Positions 41,781 through 53,400 of a DNA stretch of 64,000 bases are shown here, one piece after another (the first letter of the stretch is position 1; each line of letters opens with the position of its first letter). The notes beneath the pieces are model-generated. The model had not been told where the DNA came from and did no database searches. It saw only the letters and a program-made list of their open reading frames with translations. The DNA lies in the NCBI GenBank assembly GCA_963693305.1, contig OY855914.1, positions 11,041,403-11,105,402 on the forward strand, given 5' to 3'. This stretch comes from Meandrina meandrites. Its lineage: Eukaryota > Cnidaria > Anthozoa > Scleractinia > Meandrinidae. The position numbers were made by a program, and so were the translations under genes.

Positions 41781-42210
41781 GAATATTATTTGAGAATTTT
41801 GTCACATTTAAATCTTTTCGATAAGAAATGGCAGACTTGTAGGAAAATTGGATTTAAATTTTATACACTAAACAGTTTAATTGTTTGGAGTTGACAGTTG
41901 AATTCGAGAGACATTCGAGCGGGAAAAATAAAACGTCGGTAAAATGTAAATTAATTCTGCCATGTTTGTCGAAAAGGTTTTTTGAGAGCTTCTTTGTCTG
42001 AACAAGTTTTCAAACTGTAAAGAGTTTTATTCTTGAGCGTTCAAAAAACTTCGTTTATTAAAGTAAATTTATCGCTATTTTGCATGCTCTCGTTTTTTTT
42101 TACGTTTTTTTGTTTTAATGATTCAAACGGCTTTCAGAAATACAATCGCTCAAGGCTCTGAAACAATTTGAAAACGTGTCGTCAGACAACAACAAACATT
42201 GTGCTTATTA

Positions 42211-43043
42211 TTAAGGTGGCACTGCATGGTGAAATCAAGGCGTGATGGCAATTGGCTTTATGGATCTGTTGGTTACGTTTTCATGTCAGTCAAAACAAAC
42301 TGCCAAGATACAATTGTGAAAGCATGTCAACACTGAAAAGTTTTAATTTGTATTGCTTTTGGAAAACACCTTCATTAAGGACCAGTTAATTTATAATTTA
42401 AATTGTCTGTTGAAGGGAAATGCCCTTGCTCTAAAACAGCACAAGAGTGGTCGTGGAAAATGTTTCTACTTGGACAAGAAAATTTAAATGGAGTTGTTCT
42501 GATCATTTTGAGCATTTCCAGATTCGAAAAAAGTAACAAAAATATTTTTATTCTATTCGAAATCGAAACTTTCTCATTTGTCTTGTTTTCCAAAACTCCA
42601 GCAACGATCAAAGTCAATTTTTACTGGTGAATTTACCACGTGAATTGTGTGCGGGGGAGGATAGTGATTTTGTAGCTTGATTGCACTCGGTACAACCATC
42701 AAACTCTTGATAATTATTTTTTTCCTTTTTACTTCTTCTTCCAATTCACTCCAGTTTTACCGTATCCCAGAAAGGGAAATCATTAACAATGTTATATTTT
42801 AGCTTTGAATTGGTTCTTAAATCATTCAAATAAATTTATCGTTTAGATAACATGAACTTGTTCAATTTTTTTACCAAGAAAATTTTAATATTCAAAACGT
42901 GTGTTGACATGATCACAATAGTTATTGAAAGCGTTCGTTTGTTCCTTTTGTTTATTTTTTGTGATATCGCAGACCTCGCTCGATTCAATTTGTATTGTCT
43001 GTATTGCATTCTACTGTGCAGTGAACATGCAGGGCCACCTTGA
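42211..43043. mobile_element. TTAA-type inverted-repeat element, 833 bp, decayed right target site
   Basis: Left end TTAA + GGTGGCACTGCATG; right end CATGCAGGGCCACC + TTGA, the inverse with one mismatch in the terminal repeat and one in the TTAA. AT-rich non-coding interior. Confidence 0.6.
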
Positions 43044-43309
43044 TATAACTTTACAAGAGATTATTGGGTTTCTGAGATGATCTCCGTTTACTAAAAGTAA
43101 TTTAGCGGCAACTTTTTTGTTAGCGTATCGATATTCAGAAATTATTTACGGAAGACGTTCGGTTTTTAGTATTTTTCTTGGGAGGGAAATAAGTATCGAA
43201 ATTCAATCGGAGACCTATATATTCTCTTGTTTCGTATATTTTTTCAGTGACCCTGTAACAGATTATGTCTGGTTTATGAAAAACTAGGGCTTGTAAAAAT
43301 CGGTAGATC

Positions 43310-43810
43310 AATTATTTTTCGTAATTGTATATCTAATTTATGATATTCTTCTAAAATATTATCGAGATCATTCGTAACTGGCGAAACTTTTCACCGAAAA
43401 TATTTTCTAGCTAGTTTTGTTACTTTATATGTTGCTCCAATTCTCTTTGATCTTCCAAAATATTATAGCAAAAATTTTTTTTTTTCAAAAGCATTCACTA
43501 TTTAGATGATTACTTTTCAAAAATGTAGCTCCGATTGTCTGTTCTTCTAAAACATTATTACAGTAATTCGTTACTGATGAGCATTTTTCCCGAATATATT
43601 CTCTATATGTTCTTTCATTTTGCAAATTCGCAACTCAGATACTTCGATTCTTTGTTATTGTTTGAAACTAACGAACATTTGTTTACCAAAAATGTTTACT
43701 ATTAGACGTACTACTTTTAAAAAAATACAGCTCCAATCGTCTGATTCCTCCAAAATACTGTTGACATCAACTGACAAGCATTTACTAAAAGTATTCACGT
43801 TCGTTACAGG
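43310..43810. repeat. Degenerate tandem repeat, unit about 100 bp
   Basis: Words GCTCCAAT-CGTCT, TTCTTCTAAAATATTAT and GAGCATTTTxxxCxAAAxTATTCxCTAT recur at about 43330, 43434, 43527 and 43729. Divergence is high but order is kept. Confidence 0.55.
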
Positions 43811-44189
43811 ATGCGGTGATAAATTTTGAAGCGTTCCTTGATAACCAGACATTAATCTTTACAGCCTCACTGAATGTATCAGAGCTTTTGTCAAAACCTG
43901 TTACCGAATGCTGCACAGGACAAATAACGGATTTTTTTCGAAGAAAATACATTTTTTGCTTTCACGAAGGCTTCGCCATAGATTTATTTCGATTTTGATC
44001 TTGCTTGTTCTGTGCAGCAAACTGAAACGAACGGTCTTGATATTGGTCGATTTCATTTCTTGAAGGTAACATGACAAGCCTTAAACAATTCGCTTTAATT
44101 GGCTTACATTTTAAGGACTTTTTTTCAACTGCTTTCAAGTAACTGAAGTACAAAATTTACCAAATACCAGATCGAACATTTCGCGGGAT

Positions 44190-44194
44190 TTTTT

Positions 44195-44226
<32 letters not shown>
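44190..44226. repeat. Poly(T)-poly(G) tract
   Basis: About 17 T followed by about 20 G with no interruption. An assembly-sensitive simple sequence. Confidence 0.95.
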
Positions 44227-44751
44227 GGTATAGGACTGAACCGGTTTATGGCTTGCCTCTGTTATCTTCTTGAAATATATTGCATGATGATATCACGTTA
44301 AATAGCAATGCCTTGAACGACAGGCAGCTTGAAATCTATTTACAGAAATGAGACGAAGAGGTTAAAATTTAGTACAAATGCAGAGTTTCAGCACACTTGT
44401 TTGAACATTGAGGAGGTTGCGACATTTTTGCAATCACTGTAGTTATGAGAGTTTATTAAGTTGGGGTTCAAGTCACCCCGCTATATAAACTTTCTTAAAT
44501 ATTTCGATTAAAAAGTGTTTCACCTTCTCAGTGTTGTGCAGAAACTTTGCAGTTGTACAAATTTTAACCTGCTCTTCTCATTTTTGTAAATATATTTCTA
44601 GCTGCTCGCTGTTTAAGAGCAAACTATTTACCAGTGATCATCATGAAGGCACCATCTCGTACACAAACGACTGTTAGGCTAAAAATCTTTCGTTTGGAGC
44701 CTAATTTTATTTTCTGGCAGTTTGTTTACAAGATGGTGTGTAGTTTACTTT

Positions 44752-44850
44752 TTTGGCGGGAAAAATTTAAGGGGAGTGCTCTTAAAATGTTTTGTCGAGA
44801 AACTTGTCAGGGGAAACGCTGTGCAAATTTTTCCAAATTTTCCCGCCAAA
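44752..44850. promoter_or_regulatory. Inverted pair of E2F-type sites
   Basis: TTTGGCGGGAAA at 44752-44763 and its exact inverse TTTCCCGCCAAA at 44839-44850. This matches the E2F/DP consensus. It could instead be the ends of a small inverted-repeat element. Confidence 0.4.
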
Positions 44851-45059
44851 AGTCTTAGTATATAGAGGATGATTTTTTCTTCACACCTTTGTAATTAATT
44901 TAATTGAACTTCAATAAACTAATTAAGGGATAATTGTGAATTAAAAGTTAATGGATATCAATAAAAGAAACAGAAGAAGACCTGTTTGAGTATTATACTT
45001 TTATTGTGTGGATCAAATATTACTTTATTATAAATAGACAATAAAATATTACACAGCAA

Positions 45060-45225
45060 AAAAAATGGCGCATGCGTATTTTTTCTAAGTTTTTTGGCGG
45101 GAAAATAAAAAAAATCATGGATTTACTGACAGTAACTAAGAGAAGGAAAACTAAAAAAAAAAATGGCGCATGCGTATTTTAGGCGCCCGTATTTTTCTAA
45201 GTTTTTTGGCGGGAAAATTAAAAAA
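45060..45225. promoter_or_regulatory. Tandem pair of NRF1-like + E2F-type modules
   Basis: Module AAAATGGCGCATGCGTATTT..TTCTAAGTTTTTTGGCGGGAAAAT occurs twice about 100 bp apart: GCGCATGCG at 45068 and 45166, TTTGGCGGGAAA at 45093 and 45205. The second copy has a GCGCCCGTAT insert. AAAATGGCG also resembles a YY1 site. No clear gene starts next to it. Confidence 0.4.
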
Positions 45226-46191
45226 ATGGCCGGGGTTGCCTTAAACGCAAATTTACGCAGTCGAGACTATATTCTCGAAACTTTATTTTGAAGATTTTTT
45301 ACAACACTTACTCGAACTAAATGAAAAAGCTTCGAAAATTGTAACTAGACAAACTCTACAGCAATACGAGAAAATGTTTTGAAAATCAATTTGACAAACA
45401 GGCAATTCAGAAAAATATACAAGGAAAACAAGCAATAAATTGTGCATTGTAAACACGAAGGCCCACTATAAAAATCTGTTTCTTGAGAAAAATCAATGGC
45501 TAACGATGTTCAGGAAAGGAAAAGGCGGTTAACCATGCCACAGAAACGTACGTGACACTTGGGAAACAGCGATTTTGTGCTACACTAGCGACCGTCGAGA
45601 ATATGCTGATACTGCTCTGCCCAAAAATTATTCCAATTCAAGAAAGGCGAGTCGCACAATCCACTAAGCTAATTCGTAACGTTAAAAATTTGGATTAAAA
45701 CTAATGAAACACTCCCAGCAAATTATTTGTTGTCGAAGCCACTCCCTATTATAGTGCGCCTTCGTGGTTTGTTTTGTCAACGAGAACAATTCCTAGGTCC
45801 CATGTTTTTGGCTGAAATTAGCTGTCAGTCCGTCTTACTTTGTTCCCTTATGAGCATTGTCTTCAATGTTTTGTTTTCAGTGTTTTGTCTTCATAACATC
45901 GCCTCCAGTGTCCTGTCTTGTCCTTTGCCTTTTCTTGTGTTGATCGTGATGTCCAAAATCCTGTAAAAAAAAATAAAAGAACGATTGATTAATTATACTG
46001 AAATAGTTCCCTTGTGTGAACAACCTCAAGCAGTGATCTTGCATTGGGAGAACAGTGATTTTTTAGTATAGGTGAAACTAATAAAAGTTTTACTTCAGTA
46101 CTGGAAAAATAATTAGTACTTTGCTAATCACCTCCGAGTTAACCAATCAGCGCGCGCGGAAAGCACCATTCACTTGTGTGGTATATACTAA

Positions 46192-46200
46192 TATATAAAA
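46192..46200 (+). promoter_or_regulatory. TATA box of the candidate secreted peptide gene
   Basis: TATATAAAA 40 bp before the ATG at 46240, with CCAAT at about 46143. The spacing suits a TATA promoter with a short 5' UTR. Confidence 0.4.
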
Positions 46201-46239
46201 CCAATCCCGAGCTAGAAAGATCGATTTTCTTTGAATATC

Positions 46240-46500
46240 ATGCCTTTTGGTGCCAATTATAAGAAACTGAAACTTTGTATTTTTATTTGTTGTGTACTCT
46301 CCAGCTACCCGCAAACTTTTGCCCACCCTCTCTCATGTTCCGAGAATACTGACAGAATTCCTTGTTGGTTATTACTTTATTCTCGTCACATGTTTGGTGT
46401 AAAACGTATTGATATCATAAGGAGAAACTGGATTTCGATCACTTTTGGAAATGAAGGATTATTAAAAAACCTATTGATTTGTTCGAATTATCAGTATTAA
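46240..46500 (+). CDS. Candidate secreted peptide, 86 aa
   Basis: Reads MPFGANYKKLKLCIFICCVL..TFA|HPLSC: a basic start, hydrophobic core and a plausible signal cleavage after Ala28. The rest has Cys33, Cys42 and a late Cys, and two dibasic sites (KR at 55-56, RR at 61-62) that could be prohormone cleavage sites. The 3' quarter of the frame lies in the first copy of a 105-bp tandem duplication. TATA and CCAAT upstream support transcription. AATAAA follows near 46551 and 46770. A chance frame remains possible. Confidence 0.35.
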   Translation: MPFGANYKKLKLCIFICCVLSSYPQTFAHPLSCSENTDRIPCWLLLYSRHMFGVKRIDIIRRNWISITFGNEGLLKNLLICSNYQY

Positions 46501-46628
46501 ACTAAAATAGCCACGATTTATATAAGGAGAAACTGGACTTCGATCACATCTGGAAATAAAGGATTATTAAAAAAAACCTCTTGATTTGTTCGAATTATTA
46601 GTATTAAACTAAAATGGCCACGACTCAT
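46419..46628. repeat. 105-bp tandem duplication
   Basis: AAGGAGAAACTGGA-TTCGATCAC.. starts at 46419 and again at 46524, each running to AGTATTAAACTAAAATxGCCACGA. About 90 percent alike. The first copy supplies the end of the 46240 frame. Confidence 0.92.
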
Positions 46629-47029
46629 CTCTTGTGAAGACTATTAAAATCAATTTAATCTTTGCTGTCAACAAAGTCTTGTTTTGAAAAAAAGTTGAAA
46701 GTTCTTTTGTGTGGACTGATCAACTGGATCTATTCTGAACCAGAACACAGGGCTAAAAGCCAACGACTGAAATAAAGGAAATAAAATATTCGACAATTCT
46801 GTGTTGGGCAATATTATTAAAACTCAACAATTTTTTTGGTAGATTTAAGATTTTGCAAGCAAAAGAACGCGCGTGGAAGTAAACTTGCCCTTAGCAACGG
46901 TTACTAAGAAAAGCTATATGTCGGATTGTCAGTAAAAAGTGTTGTGATTAAGGTAAATACAGCCTTTTGTCTGAGTCTGTCAGCTGTTAGAAAGGATGTG
47001 GATATCGACGCATAGCCTTTTCAATCGAA

Positions 47030-48990
47030 TTTTGTAGCCATTTGTCAGTTGGCAGCAAGAAAGTTGTGATCAAAGTACAAACGCCAATTATATTAGTTGG
47101 TTGCCTTCTAGAAAGATCAAAACATCACTGGTCAGCAAAACATTTCAGCAAGCTGCCAGTTATCAGTGAGGATGTTGTAATCAAAGTACAAATAGCCAAT
47201 TATACGAAAAACGAGGCCGAGATCGATACATCACTGGTCAGCAAAACATTAAAAACCATCTGTCAGTTGTCAGTGAATACGTTTAGACAAAAACATGATT
47301 TGTCAATTAAAATTCCAGTCATCTTTAGTTGTCAGTGAGACGTTGAGACAAAACATGATTTGTCAGTTAAAATTCAAGCCATCTTTAAAGTTGCCAGTAA
47401 GACGTTGAGATCAAAACATGACCTGTCAGTAAGAATGTTCGTACAAATCAAAACATGATCTGTCATTTAAAATTTCAAACCAGTCAATCGTAACTAACAA
47501 TGTTCAAATCAAAACATGTCTTGTTAGTTAAATTCCAAGCTATCTGTCAGTTGTCAGTAAGAATGCACATTTTAAAACATGATTTGTCAGTTAAAATTAC
47601 AAACCTTCTGTCAGTAACATTGTCAGTAAGAATGTTCTGATTAAAACATGATTTGTCAATAAAAATGTCAAGCCATTTGTCGGTTACTGTAAGGATGCAC
47701 TAATCAAAACATGATTTGTCAATTAAAATTTCAAACATCTGTCAGTTTTCAGTAGAAATGTTCAGATCAAAAAATTTAATGTCAGTTAAAATGTGAAACA
47801 AAATCTGTCAGTTGTCGGTAAAGTGGTTGTGATCAAACTGCAAACAGCCATGCAATTATATCAAAAAGGATGTCGAAATCGAAACATCACTTATCAGCAA
47901 AACATTTCCAAGTACCAGTATCAATTGTCAGTAAAGAATAATACGTTTACATCAAAACAGAATTTAAGTTTAAATTTTAAGCCATCTGTCTGATCTGTTA
48001 CATGGTTAGGAAGATTGTTCAAATCAAAACATGATTTGTAAATGAAAATTTCAAGCCAACTATCAGTTGTCAGTAAAATGTTTGTAGAGATCAGAACAAA
48101 ATTTTTCAAATAAAATTTCAAACCGTCTGTTAATTGTCAGTAATATTAAGATCGAAACACGATTTGTCAATTAAAATTTCAAATATCTGTTAGTTTAAGG
48201 AAGCTGAGATCAAACATAATTTTTCAGTTAAAATTTCAAGCCATCTGTGAGTTGCCAGTAAGGATGTTGAGACCAAAACATGATTTTTCAATTAAAATTT
48301 CAAACCATTTGTCAGTTGTCAGTAAAAATGTTCAGATCAAAACATGACTTGTCAGTTAAAATTTTAAGCCATCTGTCAGGTTTCGGTAAAGACGTTGTGA
48401 TCAAACTACAAACAGCCATGCAATTATATGAGAAAGAGAGAGGATGGCGAGAACGAAACATCACTGATCAGCAAAACATTGCCAAGTACCAGTGTCAATT
48501 GTCAGTAAAGAATACGTTTACATCAAAATTTTTAGTTAAATTTTCAAACAATTTGTCGGTTACATTGTCAACAAGATTGTTCAGATCAAAACATGATTTG
48601 TTAGTTATATTTTTACGCCATCTGTCAGGTGTCATTAAGCACGTTGAGATCAAAACAGGATTTGCTAATTAAAATTTCCAACCGTCTGTTAGTTGTCAGT
48701 AAGGATGTTAAGATCGAAACATGATTTGTCAATTAAAATTTTGAATCCTCGGACAGCTGAGAGTAAAAACGTTATGTCAAAAGGTAAAACGATTTGCTAG
48801 TTAAAATGCACCTGTCAGTTGTTGGTAAAGGTGTTTAGTTAGATCAAACTAAACTTTCTCAGATAAAATTTCAAATATCTATCAGTTTTCACTTAAGATG
48901 TTCAGATCATAACATGATTTATCAATTAAAATTTCAAGCCATCTGTCAGTTGTAAGTAAGAACGTTGAGATCAATTCATGATTGGTCAGT
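47030..48990. repeat. Degenerate satellite array, monomer about 63 bp, with a higher-order unit
   Basis: About 2 kb where AAAACATGATTTGTCAGTT, AAATTTCAAGCCATCTGTCAG and TTGTCAGTAAGxATGTTxAG recur in order, more than 20 times. A longer block (GATCAAACTxCAAACAGCCA..AACATCACT..CAGCAAAACATT..CAAGTACCAG) occurs at 47831 and again at 48399, 568 bp later, about nine monomers. A related block lies near 47070-47250. Open frames here are repeat artefacts. Confidence 0.9.
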
Positions 48991-49348
48991 GCTGACATAG
49001 CCTAATGCAACTGCATTTCAATACATATTCCATAGATGTTTTTATATGTCCTAATCAAATTTTACAAATTAAGTTAAAATTGAGCCATATTAAAATTCTG
49101 CTAAGAACGATCAATAACAGAAAAGCTGCAAGTATCAATCAATTGAAATGTTGACAGGTGATGAGATAAAGAAACTCCAATTTTGTGTCATTTTTGTCTC
49201 AACGAAACAAAAAATTATCAGAACTACCATCGAAAAACAAATAAGGCGATAGGTGGAGAGAATTGAAACTTTAAGCTTGGGAACTAAAGGAAAATAAGTA
49301 ATACACTTGCTTACTCCATTATAGATAGAGAAACGTCTACTGACCTGC

Positions 49349-50445
49349 AATTAATGTGTTTGGTTCTTCCCTGTTTTCCACTGACGTCAAACACTTGGCT
49401 TCATGTTTAATTTGCCTGATAATAAACACATGTTGATGAGTTATTTACCGTTTATTAAAGTTAACGTTTGCTTGTAGAACAGGTAGCGTAACTCGACACT
49501 TGATGTTGTCGATTGCCGATAAGAGTGGGGGCTGTACAAGGGACTGGCTACTCTAACTTATTCTCTCATCAAATGCAATTCCGACCCACAAAAAAGTTAT
49601 ATATAAGAATTCCATTAAAGATACAATAAATATACACTAACCTGTCCATATGTACGACTCTCATCATTGATCCTACAGTGCTCCAGTGTCGTCACCCTGT
49701 ATTTATGGTCTCTTCTTTGCCTAATAACAGATAAAGGTATTCGAATGTTACTGTTTCCTTTTGCAAGCTTTATAATTATGTAAGGTAACATGCTTTATTT
49801 ATTTTGTGGCACAAAGCACCTACTAACAACAGATCGAAGCGGGAGCAGAAAACAAAGCCTTTTCCGGCATCTCACGTTTTAGATAATCGTATTGAAGGTA
49901 GATAGAGGTATAAAACGGAATATCTGAAAGTAAACCTGTCTGTCAAAACACTGCATTGTCAATGCACGAATAGTTGTTTTCTCCAGGTTATAGCCTTCTG
50001 ATCAAGTAAGTGAAAAGTCATAGTACAAGAGTTTTGGAACAATAATATAACTTAAATGTACATATATTTTTCATTAAAATCGTTTATTACAATTTAATAG
50101 CAATCTAATTCCAGGCAATATAAGTATGTAAATTTATGCATGTTGCCGTTATGGTTTTCATTAAAAACACGTGTTGTCAAGTTCTCAACTAAAACTTCCC
50201 CGTTCGTTTATAAGAATTGATCTGCCCCAGAGTAAAATTAGTCTAGCTGTACTACATTTATTTCGACTAAATAAATATTGCAAAGCGCGTACTCCACATA
50301 CGAAGTTTTCATTACATACCATGGACACTTGAAGACTCCAAATCATCAGTCAAAATTGCGTGCTTGTGTTTCTTGCTGTTAAAATCCAGATTTGACTGAA
50401 GTTCGCTCCAGAAAGTTTCACAAATGAAAGTGTTCGTCTGGGAAT
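49349..50445 (-). other. Possible minus-strand exons of an unresolved gene
   Basis: Three stretches have both splice ends and an open frame: about 50445-50326 (TNTFICETFWSELQSNLDF.., phase 0 in, 1 out, donor CATG|GTATGT), about 49725-49637 (QRRDHKYRVTTLEHCRIND.., donor ACAG|GTTAGT) and about 49418-49350 (QIKHEAKCLTSVENREEP.., donor GCAG|GTCAGT). Their phases do not join cleanly, so the model is incomplete or wrong. No start or stop exon identified. Confidence 0.25.
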
Positions 50446-50459
50446 TGTTGGGCAGCGAT

Positions 50460-53400
50460 TACTCTCATGTAGAAACGATATTAAGCGACGTTTGAAACAA
50501 GAAGGTCAAGAAGCCAAACTTGCAAACTCCTCGTGCGAAGGCGGTGAAGAACATGAATAGTCAATGAGAGGCAAAATATTTGCAATGCAAATAGAGGTTA
50601 CGTGTAATGTTTCAGTGACGTTGATGCAGATTGAGACCAAGGAATAAGCAGTCAGTATTTTTTTTTCGGATGTTATAAAACTTATCACACAAAAATATCG
50701 GAGAGAAAAGAATGATCTTGAGATAAAATGGTAAATATCCATATTAGTCATATTTCACGATTAAAAGATTCAAGTGTAACTGGTATGTTTCTACTAATTA
50801 CGTAATTACGTAAAAATAAAAGGAGATGACGAGCGAAGACTACTGATATTAGCACGGTTTTTTTTCCAGGCCACATGGTTTAAAGAAAAAATGGCATATG
50901 TTGGAGGGCAGGTACTAAAACTTGAAACAACGAAGTGAAACATAACGAAGCTTACACAGGAAAAGGAGAGAGAATTTGAAAAGAAGAAAAAGGGTGATGA
51001 AGTTAAATCTAGAGGGGTGTGGTTGTGACCAAAGATGCGTAACCAACGCTACTTAGTATATAACAGCCTCTTTATAAGAAAGACAAATAAGTTTCTGGTA
51101 CCCGAGACATCTTTTACCGAGCGCTTACATTAATTTTAAGAAACTTTTCTTGCCAAGCAATCGCCCTTCCGGTTTAACGCATGCTCTGTATGTTGGTTGG
51201 CAAGCCAAAAACTATCAACGTTTTTTTACATGAAAAATAATTGTTTGCTCGCCCATAAGGTCACCGCAAGGGTCAGTTTATTTAGGGAATAGTTGTTCTT
51301 GGTGACAAGGTTGCCCTCTGCCAGGCCAGCGTCATCTTTTACCAAGCGTTTACATCAGAAACGTTGTCCCTGCTCACCGAGCCAAAAACTGAGTAAAACT
51401 AAGTAGAATTACAAAAATCAGACTCAGGTTGTAAGTTTCTCTACCTGTTATTTTCGTATTTAGATTTGATACATACCACTCAAATGAAAACTTTTAACAA
51501 GTAGATTTGTTGCTGGAAAAGTAGCAACAAATGGGGATGCTGAAAGTTTTTATGGCCAATGTGATGGCCGTAGCCACTATACAGCGACGTCATGTTGTTG
51601 TTTCCTTTTGTATAGTGCTCTCTTCCCAACAGCGAAAGACATTATCCCCCTCCCAAATTCAATAGTTGATTACCCCCACCCCGCGTAGGGTGAAGTACTG
51701 TACTATTTCTTGAACTGAAATGACCAATGTTCAAAATTTATATGCTTTCGCGCACAGAGGCCTGAAACAAAACTGACAGCGAGCAAAGCGATAGCTCGAA
51801 TGCACCTGGTTATTTTCGTCCTGAGAGTGTCGGGTTTGGTTAATGTTTTGTGAGGTCTGTGTCAGCGGTTTGAACAAATTAACTGAACAGGCTTGTGTGC
51901 TTGCCTACACGCAGCATTGCGGCCATAAAGTAATTGCCTGAAACGCCCGAGAGGGAGCTTTCTGTCCACTATGGAATGCTGCCTTATAACATTTGTTTGT
52001 TGTAAGGTAATATAAGCCGTCCCAAAAAAATGTTTCATTTCCTATTGTGCAAGTAAACTAAAAGCCACCAAAAGGATGCCTGGAAAGAGATTCGAATAAC
52101 GCCTATTTGTTAAAAGAAACATGACGTAATCATTTTAAATAGGGCAATAATCGTTTATAAATATGAACCATGCATGAGTATACTATATATATATTTTTTT
52201 AATTTAGAAAAAAATCAACAGAGTACTCTAAAATTCTCATCTCAAGTTGCCTTTATAGCACACTAAAGGGCAGTACCACAGGACAGTATTGTCCCTGATT
52301 GTTCCTTGGGAGGAGCGCAGTCTCGATCTCGACACTCCTCGCGAGGAGTGTAGAGATTCAAATCGACACGTGCGTGTCTCGTTTCAGTCACGCGAGGCTG
52401 TTTTGTTTGCGCCGACATACACGTGCAACAGTAGCAAGTGAATGTACGAAGTTCTCCAATAAAAGACTTTAACTCCACGGATGCTCTTGAAACGGTTTAT
52501 TCGAATCTGGGTTGTCCAAATTCCAGCTTATTTCCGAAAAAAAGACGTTAAGACACGCCGCGGATCATTGCAGCATATAATAAACATAGGCACGCTAAGC
52601 GTGCAGGAGTTATTTTTTCAATTGATTGGGAGGCTTGGGGTAGAACTGGGTGTTAGTCGTGTTGGGATGGTTTATTTCATGGGTTGAGCTATTTGTGCAT
52701 GGTTCATGTGCACGGTCCATCGCGCCGACTAAGAGCTACTTTTGCAAAAATAACTCAAAAACAATTTAAAAAGAAATTGTGCAAATGTTCTAAAAGTAGG
52801 CTGCTTTCCCTTGTAAATATGACTGTGGTGTGCAACCGATCGATCGAACCATACTGTTGAAGACAAAAAATACGTCAGTAATTTCTTCAAACGTAAACAG
52901 AAAAAAATATCTGGTACCTAGTCACTTTTAAGGTTACCTTGATGTTTAACTATCCATCCCCTTTCATTCCAAGCCGAAAGAAAACCGCCAAGTACACCAA
53001 AACATGGATTGAAAACTGTTGACAACAGTTACCGTAAACATGATCACAAAATCGCAAACACGCTCACTAAGAAAGCCAAATTGACCCAGAAATTGCAAAC
53101 GAATAGCCAGATGGAACAAGAACAAAGTATTCTCGAGTTTCTGAAATAGCTCCATTATTTTCATCAAACAGAAACCTTTCTGCAAGCAAGGACAAGTTTC
53201 TTTCTTCGAACGCGAGAAACAAACAACTCTAGTCACCAGTGCATTTCAGCCAAACCACGTGACGATTTTACTTGGACTGGTACAATATTAATTTCGCAAC
53301 CAGAAGCAGAAACGTGCCCTAACTTGTAAGCGTAACATCATCAGTGGTGGTACCGATATTCCCACGGCCGTGCTAAAAATAGCTGTCGATGAAGTTGTGT

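Noticed and set aside
47030..48990. CRISPR-like array
   Set aside because: Regular spacing caught the eye, but spacers are not unique, repeats are degenerate, and the context is a eukaryotic genome; it is a satellite.
51449..51545. Candidate minus exon with acceptor CTTTTCCAG and donor GTATGT
   Set aside because: The acceptor lies in a small hairpin (ATTTGTTGCT / AGCAACAAAT) and the frame has no coding character.
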